From the NCBI GenBank assembly GCA_023356605.1, contig JAKQYE010000014.1:1-46665 (forward strand): a stretch of DNA of 46,665 nucleotides. The letters are read 5' to 3'. Under the pieces are notes generated by a model that had not been told where the DNA came from, searched no databases, and worked only from the letters and a program-made list of their open reading frames with translations. Each line of letters opens with the position of its first letter. Position 1 is the stretch's first letter. Positions 29,156 to 38,199 of this stretch are shown one piece after another. Source of the stretch: Trichodesmium sp. MAG_R02. GTDB taxonomy: Bacteria; Cyanobacteriota; Cyanobacteriia; Cyanobacteriales; Microcoleaceae. The translations under genes were made by a program, and so were the position numbers.

Positions 29156-29442
29156 TTACAGAATTTTTCATGTCAGTAGACCAGAGTAGGAATATTGGAT
29201 ATAGGGACGCCGCATAAGGACATTTCTCTGTGGAGCGATCGTAAGACCCAAAGAGAGTAAATCTCGCATATGGGAGTCCTATGAAGCAGAAAGGCCCTAA
29301 CAGTCATGCTAGGGGAATCAATCTCTCCCTGTTTCTTACAGTGCTTTTCAAATTGATGAACTACATCGTCATAACCAAAACCTTGTAGGGACGTTGCATG
29401 CAACGTCTCTACTGTGGTCTACTGACATAAAAACTGCTGTAA
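29156..29442. repeat. MITE-4 copy plus partial inverted copy
   Basis: The intact copy is 29337-29442, with the perfect palindrome GACGTTGCATGCAACGTC at its centre. A fragment of the opposite end (TTACAGAATTTTTCATGTCA) lies at 29157-29180. The 76-codon frame at 29173-29403 falls wholly in this repeat and is not a gene. Confidence 0.7.
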
Positions 29443-29468
29443 GAGCAACCTCGAGAGGAGCTCAATTT

Positions 29469-30905
29469 CTAATCTAATTCTCCCTCTAAAATAGTAGTTA
29501 TAGCTATACTAGCATTATCTTGAAATTCTCTAACATTAACTTTATTTAGTAAGAAAATTGAAAATATCATTCCCACTCCTGCTAATAGAAAAACCAATCC
29601 ATAAGAAAGCATTGGCACATCAAATAAAAGCCGACCAACATCCAAAGCCGCACCACCAATAACTGTAGATAATCCTCGTGCCATTGCCTGTGCTAACCCC
29701 CAAGCCCCAATAAAAGTACCCGCCGTTTCTGCCGCAGTTAAATCTAACATCAAACTCAGAGAAGCAGTAGTAGTTAAACCAGCAGCTAAACCATACAAAA
29801 ACAAAGCAATTTTAAGCAAAGAAGGTTCCCTAGTAAAGCCAGAGATAACTATCAAAATAAAACTAATTGCCGTTGCCACACATCCAACTTTTAAAGAATT
29901 TTTCTTACCCAATTTAGGTACTACTAAAAATCCTGTTGTACCTAATCCAATTAAAGTTCCCATTCCCGAAACAGCATTCAATTTAGTAGTTTCAGAAATT
30001 GGCATCAAAAATATTTCCCCGCCATAGGGTTCTAAAACTGCATCTTGCAGAAATAAACTAATAACTAGTACAAATACAAATCTAAAAAATAAACCAGTTT
30101 GCCGATTAGCCCTTAAAATCTTAAAAGTTGTTGCCAAAGTAATTTTATCTTCCCGGTTAGCAATAGTTGAACGACTACTATAACGAGAGTATTTTTGTTC
30201 AACTCCCACAGTAGCAACAAAAGCAAAAATCAACACAATAGCCGGCACTTTAATAAACAAACTATTAACAGATGTTTTAACAGTATCTAATGGAGCATCT
30301 ACACCAACTTGTTTCAATAAAATACTACTAGTAATCGCTCCAATAATAATTCCAACCATCAACATTGACCAGACTATACCAACAACTTTAGAACGATTAT
30401 CCTCATCAGAAATATCCACTAATAAAGCAGCAAAAGGAGTAGAACTTGCACTTAAAGCCAAACCATAAATTATAAACATTAACCCTAACATACCAATCCA
30501 GAAATAAGTAGGATTAGTCCAACCATTAATTTTTAAACTATCACCAACCTGCCACATAACTTGCACAGCAAAAAAAGCAGTCACCGCAAATAAAATTGCT
30601 CCTATCCACATATAACCCGTGCGGTGTTGACCAAATAAAGGTTTAGCATCAGACATTTGACCGAACCAAACCCTTGCTGGTGCCATAAATTGATATAATG
30701 ACAAAGTTACTGCCACTATTGTGGCAGGAATTGTTAACTCAGTAATCATCACTCGGTTTAAAACTCCAAGAGTTAAAACCGACATTGTTCCTAACCCCAT
30801 TTGATAGAAACCTAATCTAAACATAGTGAATAAATTAAGTTTAGGTGAATTTTTTTGATAGTCAATATTATCTGGTTTTGCGCCTTGTAAATCTTTGATT
30901 GCCAT
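29469..30905 (-). CDS. PucC/BCH1-family major facilitator protein
   Basis: This 478-residue protein has about twelve predicted membrane helices. The N-terminal signature FRLGFYQMGLGTMSVLTLGV, RVMITELTIPATIVAV, ARVWFGQMSDAKPLFGQHR and TGYMWIGA is that of the PucC/LhaA/BCH1 branch of the major facilitator superfamily. In purple bacteria these proteins take part in light-harvesting complex assembly; cyanobacterial members are thought to act in pigment or chlorophyll-protein handling, but their substrate is not established. The gene stands alone among repeats, with a simple-sequence leader rich in TTATCAGTTATTAG. The start is well placed before the conserved N-terminus. Confidence 0.92.
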   Translation of the reverse strand: MAIKDLQGAKPDNIDYQKNSPKLNLFTMFRLGFYQMGLGTMSVLTLGVLNRVMITELTIPATIVAVTLSLYQFMAPARVWFGQMSDAKPLFGQHRTGYMWIGAILFAVTAFFAVQVMWQVGDSLKINGWTNPTYFWIGMLGLMFIIYGLALSASSTPFAALLVDISDEDNRSKVVGIVWSMLMVGIIIGAITSSILLKQVGVDAPLDTVKTSVNSLFIKVPAIVLIFAFVATVGVEQKYSRYSSRSTIANREDKITLATTFKILRANRQTGLFFRFVFVLVISLFLQDAVLEPYGGEIFLMPISETTKLNAVSGMGTLIGLGTTGFLVVPKLGKKNSLKVGCVATAISFILIVISGFTREPSLLKIALFLYGLAAGLTTTASLSLMLDLTAAETAGTFIGAWGLAQAMARGLSTVIGGAALDVGRLLFDVPMLSYGLVFLLAGVGMIFSIFLLNKVNVREFQDNASIAITTILEGELD

Positions 30906-31059
30906 TTCAGTTATTAGTTATCAATTATCAGTTATTAGTTATTAGTATTTCTAGCCGAAGTCATAAGCCAGAAATACAGAAGTTTATTTTTTCATCTCCC
31001 ATCTTAGGAGAAACCTCATATCCTATTTTTTTAGTCACAGCTATATTAATAGTACTGAA

Positions 31060-31356
31060 TTATAGTCACTTTAATTTAGATTGAGACAAGTATTTCTTGC
31101 TATAACTAGGTCAGGACTTACCCAAAGAAACCCGGTTTCTACAGTAAATCATTGTTTTTCACACACCTTTATAGTTTTTTTATTTAGATTGAGACAAGCT
31201 TTTTTTTGCTATAACTAAGCTTCAGCAGAAAAAGTGTTCTATTCTTATTTTAAATAACTATAAATCTCTAGGAGAAACCGGGTTTCTCAGTTTGCCTGCG
31301 TAAGTCCTGTAGGTTTCAGCATAAAAGTTTTCCATTCTTATTTGAAATGACTATAA
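31060..31356. repeat. Three-level nested miniature elements
   Basis: The outer MITE-2 runs from TTATAGTCACTTTAATTTAG (31060) to TTTGAAATGACTATA (31355). It is split by a MITE-1 at 31112-31309, which is flanked by a perfect 5-bp duplication, TAGGT (31107-31111 and 31310-31314). That MITE-1 is itself split by a second MITE-2 at 31168-31264 with the ends TTTATAGT and ACTATAAA. Removing the inserts restores the continuous text of each outer element. Confidence 0.88.
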
Positions 31357-31360
31357 TATC

Positions 31361-31510
31361 TATAGCTATCCTATGAGTTTTCGTGTGAGTATTCGTGGCA
31401 AAAATCCTACTGTTTTAAGGGAACAGGGAAAAGGGAACAGAGAATAGGTAAGAGTTTTAAAAGTTTTATTTACTTTTTGATTTTTCGCGACCTATACGCG
31501 GACTAGTATA
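31361..31510. repeat. MITE-3 copy
   Basis: It runs from TATAGCTATCCTATGAG to GCGGACTAGTATA, with the common core GAATAGGTAAGAGTTTTAAAA and TACTTTTTGATTTTTCGCGA. Confidence 0.8.
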
Positions 31511-31589
31511 TTTAGATTTAGATGGAAATATAACTGACAATTTCTCATCAAGTTTCAGACATTATACAGTAATTAGTAAAATTTCTACC

Positions 31590-31670
31590 ATGTCAACAAC
31601 CACTTTAGGTAAAAGGGGAAACCTCAGACTCTATTTTTTGGTCATACCTATAATTAATAAGCTATATTAA
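31590..31670 (+). other. Upstream ORF 1 (26 codons) sharing the aldo/keto reductase N-terminus
   Basis: It opens MSTTTLGK, then RGNLRLYFLVIPIINKLY and TAA. It has the same leader as the real gene. Whether it is translated is unknown. Confidence 0.35.
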
Positions 31671-31763
31671 TTATAGTGAATTAGCATCTATTTAGATAGA
31701 AATATAACTGACAATTCATGGTTAAGTTATAGACATTATACAGTAATTAGGAAAATTTCTATT

Positions 31764-31832
31764 ATGTCAACAACCACTTTAGGTAAAAAGGGAAACCTCA
31801 GACCCTATTTTTTTGGTCATAGCTATAATTAA
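31764..31832 (+). other. Upstream ORF 2 (22 codons) sharing the aldo/keto reductase N-terminus
   Basis: It opens MSTTTLGK, then KGNLRPYFFGHSYN and TAA. Codons 1-8 and the preceding 60-70 bases are nearly identical to those of the real gene. Confidence 0.35.
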
Positions 31833-31915
31833 TAAGCTATATTAGTAATAGAAATATAACCGACAATTTATGGTCAAGTTATAAACATTATACAGTAATT
31901 AGGAAAATTTTTACC

Positions 31916-32860
31916 ATGGCAACAACCACTTTAGGTAAAACAGAAATAACTGTTAATCCCATTTGTATCGGTACCTGGGCTTGGGGGGATAAACTTTTTT
32001 GGAATTATGGCAGTAACTATGGTGCAAATGAAGTAGAATCTGCTTTTAAGACCTCCCTAGAAGCTGGGATAAATTTCTTTGATACTGCTGAAGTTTATGG
32101 CAATGGTTTATCAGAAGAATTGCTCGGAAAATTTATGCAAGAAACTGAACAACCTGTGCAAATTGCCACTAAATATGGTCCTCTACCTTGGCGATTTTTT
32201 CCAGACTCAGTTACTGACGCTGTGACTGCCAGTCTTAAGCGATTAATACTGCCCAAAGTTACTCTTTATCAAGTACATTGGCCCTTTACATTTTTGATGA
32301 GTCAGGAAACCTTATTAAATGCTTTAGCAGATGAAGTTAAGCAGGGTAGAATTGAGGCAGTTGGTGTTAGTAATTATTCTCAGGAGGAGATGGTTCAAGC
32401 TCATACAACTTTGGCAAAACGAGGAGTAATATTAGCCACAAATCAAGTGAAATATTCTTTGCTTTCTCGTAAAATAGAAACTAAAGGAATTTTAGATACA
32501 GCAAAAAAATTAGGAGTTACAATTTTAGCTTATAGTCCTTTAGCTCAAGGGTTATTAACTGGCAAATATACTGTCGAAAAGTCACCTGTTGGTGCTCGTC
32601 AATTTGATTCTCGTTTTCAAAAGAGTGGCTTAGAAAAAATTGAACCTGTTATGTCTTTGTTAAGAAAAATTGGCGAAAAATATGACAAAACTCCGGCACA
32701 AGTTGCACTTAATTGGTTAGTTTTTCAAGATAGTGTAATTCCTATTGCTGGTTGTAAAAATGCTCAACAAGTTGAACAAAATATTGGAGCAATAGGTTGG
32801 GAAATGAGTCAAGAGGAATTTAATCAATTAGAGCAAATTACTCGCCCTTGGTTAAATTAA
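31916..32860 (+). CDS. Aldo/keto reductase
   Basis: This 314-residue NADPH-dependent oxidoreductase has a TIM-barrel fold. Catalytic tetrad: D in FFDTAEVYGNG (Asp, with Tyr in the same motif), K in IATKYGP, H in YQVHWPF. Cofactor-binding parts are VGVSNYSQEEM, LLSRKIE, ILAYSPLAQGLLTGKY and IPIAGCKNAQQVEQNIGA near the C-terminus. The family reduces aldehydes and ketones; the natural substrate cannot be told. The start is ATG at 31916 in the context TTACCATGGCAACAACC. The two upstream partial repeats also offer start codons but end within 22-26 codons, so the annotated start is the only one giving the protein. Confidence 0.94.
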   Translation: MATTTLGKTEITVNPICIGTWAWGDKLFWNYGSNYGANEVESAFKTSLEAGINFFDTAEVYGNGLSEELLGKFMQETEQPVQIATKYGPLPWRFFPDSVTDAVTASLKRLILPKVTLYQVHWPFTFLMSQETLLNALADEVKQGRIEAVGVSNYSQEEMVQAHTTLAKRGVILATNQVKYSLLSRKIETKGILDTAKKLGVTILAYSPLAQGLLTGKYTVEKSPVGARQFDSRFQKSGLEKIEPVMSLLRKIGEKYDKTPAQVALNWLVFQDSVIPIAGCKNAQQVEQNIGAIGWEMSQEEFNQLEQITRPWLN

Positions 32861-33347
32861 ATTAAAGGTGGGAGTGTTGACTAAAATAGAAGGTTTAGGC
32901 ATATTAAGTAAAGCTCATAATGAAGTGACAAATTAATAGTTTTTTTACCTTTGTAATTGGTGTACGACCCTCCACTACCTCCCTTTTATGATAGGGTAAT
33001 GGAGATATGGGGGTAAACTAACACTCATTGAAAATACCTATTAGTAAGTTGGAATTTAGAACAGTTTTTTATGCATAGTGGCATACAATCAATTTGTCCT
33101 TGAAATGCACAAAAGCTTAGGAGACAAGGGACGCCCTAAATTAGGGCATTAGAGAAACCTATTTTCAGATACATTTACTATTCTGAAATATCCCTTTAAT
33201 CTAATTCACATAACTACTCGAAAAATTTTATCTTAAGAAAGATATTTATAAGCTAATACTCATTTAATATGGGTATTAGTAAGCTAGAACGAACGAATTA
33301 TCGAAGTTTTTTCCTCTCAACGAAGCATACAATCAATTTGTCATTTA
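32861..33347. other. Gene-free spacer with an internal duplication
   Basis: No supported gene. TATTAGTAAG ... GCATACAATCAATTTGTC ... ACACAAAAGCTTA occurs twice (33042-33120 and 33270-33505). The second copy is interrupted by a MITE-1, giving an occupied and an empty version side by side. ACGCCCTAAATTAGGGC at 33131-33147 is a small hairpin. Confidence 0.55.
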
Positions 33348-33484
33348 CAGGACTTACGCAAAAAACCAGGTTAAGAAAGTAAATCATTGTTTTTAACACA
33401 TAAATATCTACAGTAAATCATTGTTTTTAACACATAAATATCTACGAGAAACCGGGTTTGCGGAGTTTGCCTTCGTAAGTCCTG
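33348..33484 (+). repeat. MITE-1 (type A) with an internal duplication
   Basis: 137 bp, CAGGACTTACGC to TCGTAAGTCCTG. Perfect 5-bp duplication, ATTTA, at 33343-33347 and 33485-33489. The block AGTAAATCATTGTTTTTAAC to AAATATCTA is present twice in tandem. Confidence 0.88.
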
Positions 33485-33506
33485 ATTTAAATACACAAAA
33501 GCTTAC

Positions 33507-33536
33507 AGCACTTTGAAAAGTGCTTTTATTTTTTTT
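33507..33536 (+). terminator. Terminator-like hairpin facing the SWIM gene
   Basis: AGCACTT-TGAA-AAGTGCT followed by TTTATTTTTTTT. Its orientation suits plus-strand transcripts, so it could stop read-through into the antisense strand of the SWIM gene. It may also derive from a MITE-4 end, which has similar text (TTACAGC-CTTTT). Confidence 0.5.
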
Positions 33537-34419
33537 GCGATCGCCGAGTATCAGAACCCCCTGCATCCTCTCCCTGGTTTAATGCTGTCATCACTGCCTG
33601 CTGACTAATATTCTGATAAATTTTCTGGAAATAATTCATGACAATATCAGCAGATGAACCTAAAGGAATATCCCCTAAAACATCTAAAACTATCTCATTA
33701 TTTGGAGATGGGGTAATAACTACTAAAGAAGAATCTAACTGTTGATTATATTCCCAAAAGTTTTCAATATTTAGAGTTTCTTGAGTAGCTGAAGTTGCAG
33801 GTGGAGGGTTAGTAAATAAATCCTTACCTTGTGTTTTTTCCGACTTAATTTTTTCCGCTTCTGTGACTTTTCCATCATCACTTCTACCACGTTTTTGACG
33901 TAGTGCTTCTAAGATTTGTTCTTGAGTACGACCCCGTAATTGAAATAATAAAAATGGGTCATCACTAAAGCGATCGCCTAATAAATAATAAACTGCTGCA
34001 ATATGTTTACAAACCCTAGCCGGGTCTGGGCAGTCACATCGAGAATGAATTTCATCCAATGTAAAAGGAAATAGTCTTAAACCATTAGCAGCAAAAACTT
34101 CTTCTATATTGTGAGGCATTTCTCCTGCTAATAATTTGGCGGTAAAAATTGCTCTTTCAGACATAGTTTCAATAATATAATCCCAGTCTTCATCACTGAA
34201 AGTATCTAACCGCAAAAATAAGTTGTAGGGTTCGGTTGCCGTACCTTTAACTTGAGCAGTAATTATTTGTTCTTTGAACTCTAAACTCAAAACATTGCCT
34301 TGTCTAGCATAATTTCTTCCCCGTTCTAATCGTTTTTTAAACCGATAAGAATTTAACAAGTCTATCCATTGTTGAGTCCACCATTCTTTGTCGCTTTGTA
34401 AGTTTTTGTAATTAGTCAT
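33526..34419 (-). CDS. SWIM zinc-finger protein
   Basis: The protein is 297 residues. The SWIM motif CxCxnCxH is C128, C130, C137 and H139 (RCDCPDPARVCKHIAAVYYLL region), preceded by RGRNYARQGNVLSLEF, the usual lead-in in bacterial SWIM proteins. The C-terminal half is low in recognisable domains and contains a charged linker (about 185-215). In many bacteria such genes sit beside a SNF2-type helicase, and SWIM domains are thought to bind DNA or protein; no helicase is visible here. Cellular role unknown. The last codons run into a T-rich, HIP1-containing stretch. Confidence 0.88.
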   Translation of the reverse strand: MTNYKNLQSDKEWWTQQWIDLLNSYRFKKRLERGRNYARQGNVLSLEFKEQIITAQVKGTATEPYNLFLRLDTFSDEDWDYIIETMSERAIFTAKLLAGEMPHNIEEVFAANGLRLFPFTLDEIHSRCDCPDPARVCKHIAAVYYLLGDRFSDDPFLLFQLRGRTQEQILEALRQKRGRSDDGKVTEAEKIKSEKTQGKDLFTNPPPATSATQETLNIENFWEYNQQLDSSLVVITPSPNNEIVLDVLGDIPLGSSADIVMNYFQKIYQNISQQAVMTALNQGEDAGGSDTRRSQKK

Positions 34420-34515
34420 TTCACTTATCAGTTATTAGTTTAGACAATCTTTAAAAAGAATGTGTTTAAATAAATTAGTAAACAAAAATAGTTGAAACTA
34501 GACATATATTTGCTA

Positions 34516-34652
34516 TATAGCAATCCTATTTTATTCGTAGCAAAAATCCCACTGCTTTTTAAGGAACAGGGAACAGGGAATAGAGAATAGATAAGAGTTT
34601 TAAAAATTTTATTTGCTTTTTGATTTTTCACAACCTATTTAGGACCGCTATA
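34516..34652. repeat. MITE-3 copy
   Basis: TATAGCAATCCTA to TAGGACCGCTATA, a near-perfect terminal inverted repeat. 137 bp. Confidence 0.82.
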
Positions 34653-34735
34653 TAGGGAATAGGGAGCAGAAAAAAAACACCTCTCCAGTTAACCTAAATA
34701 AATACATATCCGCTTTTTCAAAAATGCCTGCTTAA

Positions 34736-34873
34736 TATAACAATCCTATCAGTGTTCGTGGTAAAAATTCTACTGCTTCTTAGGGACTAGGAAATAGGGA
34801 AGAGAGAATAGGTAAGAGTTTTAAAAATTTTATTTGCTTTTTGATTTGTCGCAACCTATTTAGTATTGCTATA
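34736..34873. repeat. MITE-3 copy
   Basis: TATAACAATCCTATCAG to TTTAGTATTGCTATA. It is 83 bases from the previous copy and in the same orientation. Confidence 0.8.
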
Positions 34874-34946
34874 TTCCTCCGAATATGGGCACCCTAAATG
34901 GACAATGCTATAAAAACTACCCAAAATTAACTAAAAATACAAAGAT

Positions 34947-34967
34947 GGCGATAGTCAGATTATCGCC
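34947..34967 (-). terminator. Intrinsic terminator of the small membrane-protein gene
   Basis: On the minus strand GGCGATA-ATCTGAC-TATCGCC is followed by ATCTTTGTATTTTTAG. It lies 49 bases past the stop of the 45-residue ORF. Confidence 0.7.
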
Positions 34968-35015
34968 TTGAGTAAAACAGAATAGATTTAAATAATAACA
35001 GAGAAAAACTTATCT

Positions 35016-35153
35016 TCAAAGACCACTTTTATCTCTCTGTTGACGTCTACGATCGCGCCACTCAGACGCCGTTAAGTATATAATTCCTCCAGTCACAATT
35101 AACATTAATCCCGATACCGTAATGGCCATGATATTTATTGGTGTTAATTCCAC
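35016..35153 (-). CDS. Small single-helix membrane protein, 45 residues
   Basis: The reading frame starts at GTG (35153), four bases after a strong AGGAGG site at 35158-35163 on the minus strand, and ends TGA at 35016. The product is ELTPINIMAITVSGLMLIV, then TGGIIYLTASEWRDRRRQQ, then RDKSGL: a short N-terminal tail, one membrane helix (about 10-29) and a strongly basic C-terminus. An in-frame ATG at codon 9 is a poorer start because the ribosome site favours the GTG. It has its own terminator. Size and layout resemble small thylakoid subunits of photosystems or cytochrome complexes, but I cannot match it to a named one. Real gene likely; function unknown. Confidence 0.75.
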   Translation of the reverse strand: MELTPINIMAITVSGLMLIVTGGIIYLTASEWRDRRRQQRDKSGL

Positions 35154-35371
35154 AATCCCTCCTGATATTCTAGATTTTATATTCTTAATTTTACAATCAT
35201 AGGGAGTAGGTAATAGGGAATAGAAAAAATTACCTCCTTAAATGCCCAAAAATATTAGACCAATAATTGCTATTTTCATTAGTCTTTATCCTCTCTTACT
35301 TCTAACTTTTCCACTTACAATGCTATGCCATTACGCAAATAAGTTAAGATATTTCCCTATTATCTAATTGT

Positions 35372-37069
35372 CTATTCCCTATTTCCTAATAATTCTTCTA
35401 AAATTGTAAACCTGACATGATTAATTGCCAAACTACCAATTGAAATTTTTTCCTTATTAACAGGAACTCCTTTATTTTTTATCGTTTCAAATTTAATTCC
35501 CTTACCAATTTCAACATGATACCAAGCCAAGCCCATAAAAAACCTTAATGGATAAGGACCACCTTCCTGTAAATCATCAGGGTTTGACTCCATAGGAACC
35601 CAACCAAAACCAGGTAGATAAAATTCTAACCATACATGATTAAAATCAGGCTCTAAAGGCACACCTTTTTTATCAGCAAAAGCCGGACATTTATACCTAC
35701 CTGCTGTACGACAAACAATACCATTTAGCCGTGCTAAAGCCAAAAGTAATCCTACATATTCTCCACAAGAACCAACCCCTCTTTCCAACACAATATCAGG
35801 AGTATCAATCTGAGCTGTTAGTCCATAAGAAAGCTGGTCATAAACATAATTACGAATACTCAAAAGTTGACGTAATATATTAGTTTCCTTAGAAACAGCA
35901 TCTTTCGCTGCTCGGATAACTATCTCTTTATCCATTGCCAAATTATCATTATCCACCAAATATTTTTCTTGAAAATCTAGTGGAATCTCAGGAATATTTT
36001 CCAGATTAAAAGGTTGAATTTGGTACTTAATTGCCCTAACTTCTAATAAAGCCTTCCAACCAAATATTCGTCTTTCACGTTGACGCAATGGTTGAAATCG
36101 AAAAACAGCAACTTTTTGACCATCTTCAACTTCTTCAGTAAAAGGGATTCCTATAGGAGAAATTTCCCTCACTTTTTGGCGATTAGTTTCCGAAGGTAAA
36201 GCAATGCGCCATTCTAAATCTTCCAAAAATACTTCATCTAATGGTTCTAATTCTTCTATATAAGACATCTCAATTAAAAAACTATTAGAAACAGCATATT
36301 TTTCCGGCTCATTGTAATAAAAATAAAGGGGATGTATAAAAGTACGATCGCGTTTACTCAATTCATACTGTTTTTCCGAATTAGGGTCATCTCTAATATA
36401 AAGTTCATCTCCAGAATAAGCTACATAAAGTTGTCGTTCTCCGGTAGTTAAGTTCTGATAAAATGCTAATCCAGTGGGAGATTCAAAAGGGGTCAGTACG
36501 CTAAATTTGACTTTACCTGTTCCCCTTTCTAGACAATAAACAGTTTGTTCTTCGCGATCGCAAAGCCATAATTCTTCCTTTTGTACCGTAATATTTTCAA
36601 ACCCTATTCCTGGACAATAAAATCCTGTAATTTTTTGTTTAGTATCTTTATCAAAGACTATAATTCTACCTAATTTTTGACAAGTTACATAAATAGTTGA
36701 TTCCCAAACAGCAATTCCATTAGCATCATAAGGTAAAGTAAAAAAATGTTGCCATTTCAAACGTTTCTCTGATAAATTACCAATAGCATTAAGACAGAAA
36801 TAAATTTTATTTTTCCATGTCAACCAGAGAGTATCTTTCCAGATAGAAATACCAGTAACATCAATAAACTCACTAGTCTGATAAGGATTAATAACAGTTG
36901 TGTTATCTGTTTTTGGGTTAATCTCTAGCAGAAAACCACGGTTTTTGTCAATAGCATAGAGAGTCTGTCTGGAAAAGGCAATACTATGCAGTGAGGCTAC
37001 TCCAATTGGTCTAATAGTCCGTGGTCCATAATTATGTTTTTGGGGAGCCTCAGATGATTCAAATTTCAT
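35372..37069 (-). CDS. Beta-propeller protein with C-terminal transglutaminase-like domain
   Basis: The protein is 565 residues. Residues about 20-235 form repeated propeller-like strands (SIAFSRQTLYAIDKNRGFLL, GISIWKDTLWLTW, GIAVWESTIYVTC, ITVQKEELWLC, GLAFYQNLTTGERQLYVAY). A linking domain follows, then a transglutaminase-like core: C435 in GVGSCGEYVG, H478 in FNHVWLEFYLPGFGWVP, and MESNPDD after it. The third triad place, usually Asp in GWVPxD, appears to be E494. The family includes cysteine proteases and peptide-crosslinking enzymes. There is no signal peptide, so it acts in the cytosol unless exported by another path. It stands alone. Domain call is strong; activity is unknown. Confidence 0.87.
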   Translation of the reverse strand: MKFESSEAPQKHNYGPRTIRPIGVASLHSIAFSRQTLYAIDKNRGFLLEINPKTDNTTVINPYQTSEFIDVTGISIWKDTLWLTWKNKIYFCLNAIGNLSEKRLKWQHFFTLPYDANGIAVWESTIYVTCQKLGRIIVFDKDTKQKITGFYCPGIGFENITVQKEELWLCDREEQTVYCLERGTGKVKFSVLTPFESPTGLAFYQNLTTGERQLYVAYSGDELYIRDDPNSEKQYELSKRDRTFIHPLYFYYNEPEKYAVSNSFLIEMSYIEELEPLDEVFLEDLEWRIALPSETNRQKVREISPIGIPFTEEVEDGQKVAVFRFQPLRQRERRIFGWKALLEVRAIKYQIQPFNLENIPEIPLDFQEKYLVDNDNLAMDKEIVIRAAKDAVSKETNILRQLLSIRNYVYDQLSYGLTAQIDTPDIVLERGVGSCGEYVGLLLALARLNGIVCRTAGRYKCPAFADKKGVPLEPDFNHVWLEFYLPGFGWVPMESNPDDLQEGGPYPLRFFMGLAWYHVEIGKGIKFETIKNKGVPVNKEKISIGSLAINHVRFTILEELLGNRE

Positions 37070-38199
37070 GTTAAATTCAGGATAAATATTTTTAGAGAAC
37101 CTTTTTGGTTATTGGTTTTCTACTATACAATTATTGACAAAATCCAATAGTTTCTACTTTCACTTCAGAAAAAACTTATATTTATGAACATTTGAATACT
37201 TGTTAAATAAGTTTATTCTAAGTCAATATGAGGTAAGGTTATGACTATATATTATTGAGTGATTTTATATCAAAAAATAGTTCTTTTGTGGCTATGTGAG
37301 AAAAATTTCCGGAAAATCATAAAGTTTTTCATTCTTATTTGGAATGACTATACATCTGAAAAGCTTTCCGTAGGACTCATCCGTGATAGAGAAGCAATAG
37401 CGGAAAAATATTAAAAAATACTAACCCCCCTCTGTTTTTAACTCCCCTGCCAGGAAGTCCCGCGCTCTTCAATCAGGAGAGCTTCGCAGTGAAAGCCAGG
37501 GCCTATATGTGTGGTTCATACAGATTTCCCATTATATCTGTTGACAATTATATATACAGTCATTAAAATAGGGCACATACATAACACCCCTTTTAGAAAG
37601 GGATGGGTTAGAGACTTGTTTATCTATACAGGGAAACGGCATCACCTCATCTAAAAACTGCGATTTAGGGCTTCCCTGGCCGAAGGGGGTCCCGTTGTCA
37701 CGTAAGCGCAACGTCGCAAGTATATCACTATAGAACCCATTTGGAATCTATATTAATTGGATAAGCCTTAAAATTTGTCCTTATGTAAAAAAAATGTAAG
37801 TTTCTCCATAATCAACTTTCTAGAGCTGGAAGTCACTTGACAAAATTTAATATAGTTAAGCTTTTTCCCGTCTAACTACTTAAATTTGGCGATATGGCCA
37901 TAGATAAATCATATTATTCTGGGGAAAGTATTAAGTGCCCTATTAGGCACTCTCCCATAGCAATAGTGAGTAGTGGGGAGTATAGCTCAGGGGAAGCACT
38001 TTTCCCACTCACTGGATCCTGAGCTTGAGTTTTCCCTTCCTCCCCATGCTGAAAAGTCCTCACGCCTCCATCTCTTTTGTCAATTACTATGGACTACTAC
38101 CCCTTACTATAATGGCATCCGTCTGTCGTCAGCCCTGTTTGTTATAAAACCACAAAAAGGTTTTTAGTAGCTTAATATGTCTAGCTAATAAGTATAGTA
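37070..38199. other. Gene-free region upstream of tpsB
   Basis: No supported gene. A half MITE-2 lies at 37305-37352 (TTTTTCATTCTTATTTGGAA and TGACTATA). GC-richer islands at 37430-37505 (GCTCTTCAATCAGGAGAGC hairpin) and 37660-37715 look like ends of decayed IS200/IS605-type elements, but no protein text confirms it. AGCTCAGG (37984) and CCTGAGCT (38018) form an 8-bp stem upstream of tpsB. The 64-codon frame at 37973 is unsupported. Confidence 0.45.

Larger units (their letters stand above)
31521..31915 (+). repeat. Tandem copies of the aldo/keto reductase leader, start codon and first codons
   Basis: Each unit begins GAAATATAAC-GACAAT-like text and runs through ACATTATACAGTAATTAG and AAAATTT-TA to an ATG followed by TCAACAACCACTTTAGGTAA. 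Start codons are at 31590, 31764 and 31916 (the real gene, GCA for TCA at codon 2), with periods of 174 and 152 bases. After codon 8 the two upstream copies switch to unrelated text, GGGAAACCTCAGAC-C-TATTTTTT, also present near 31012. Confidence 0.92.

Noticed and set aside
29173-29403. 76-codon gene
   Set aside because: Falls wholly within MITE-4 sequence.
37973-38167. 64-codon gene or tRNA-like element upstream of tpsB
   Set aside because: The frame has no family features, and the AGCTCAGG/CCTGAGCT stem alone does not make a tRNA.
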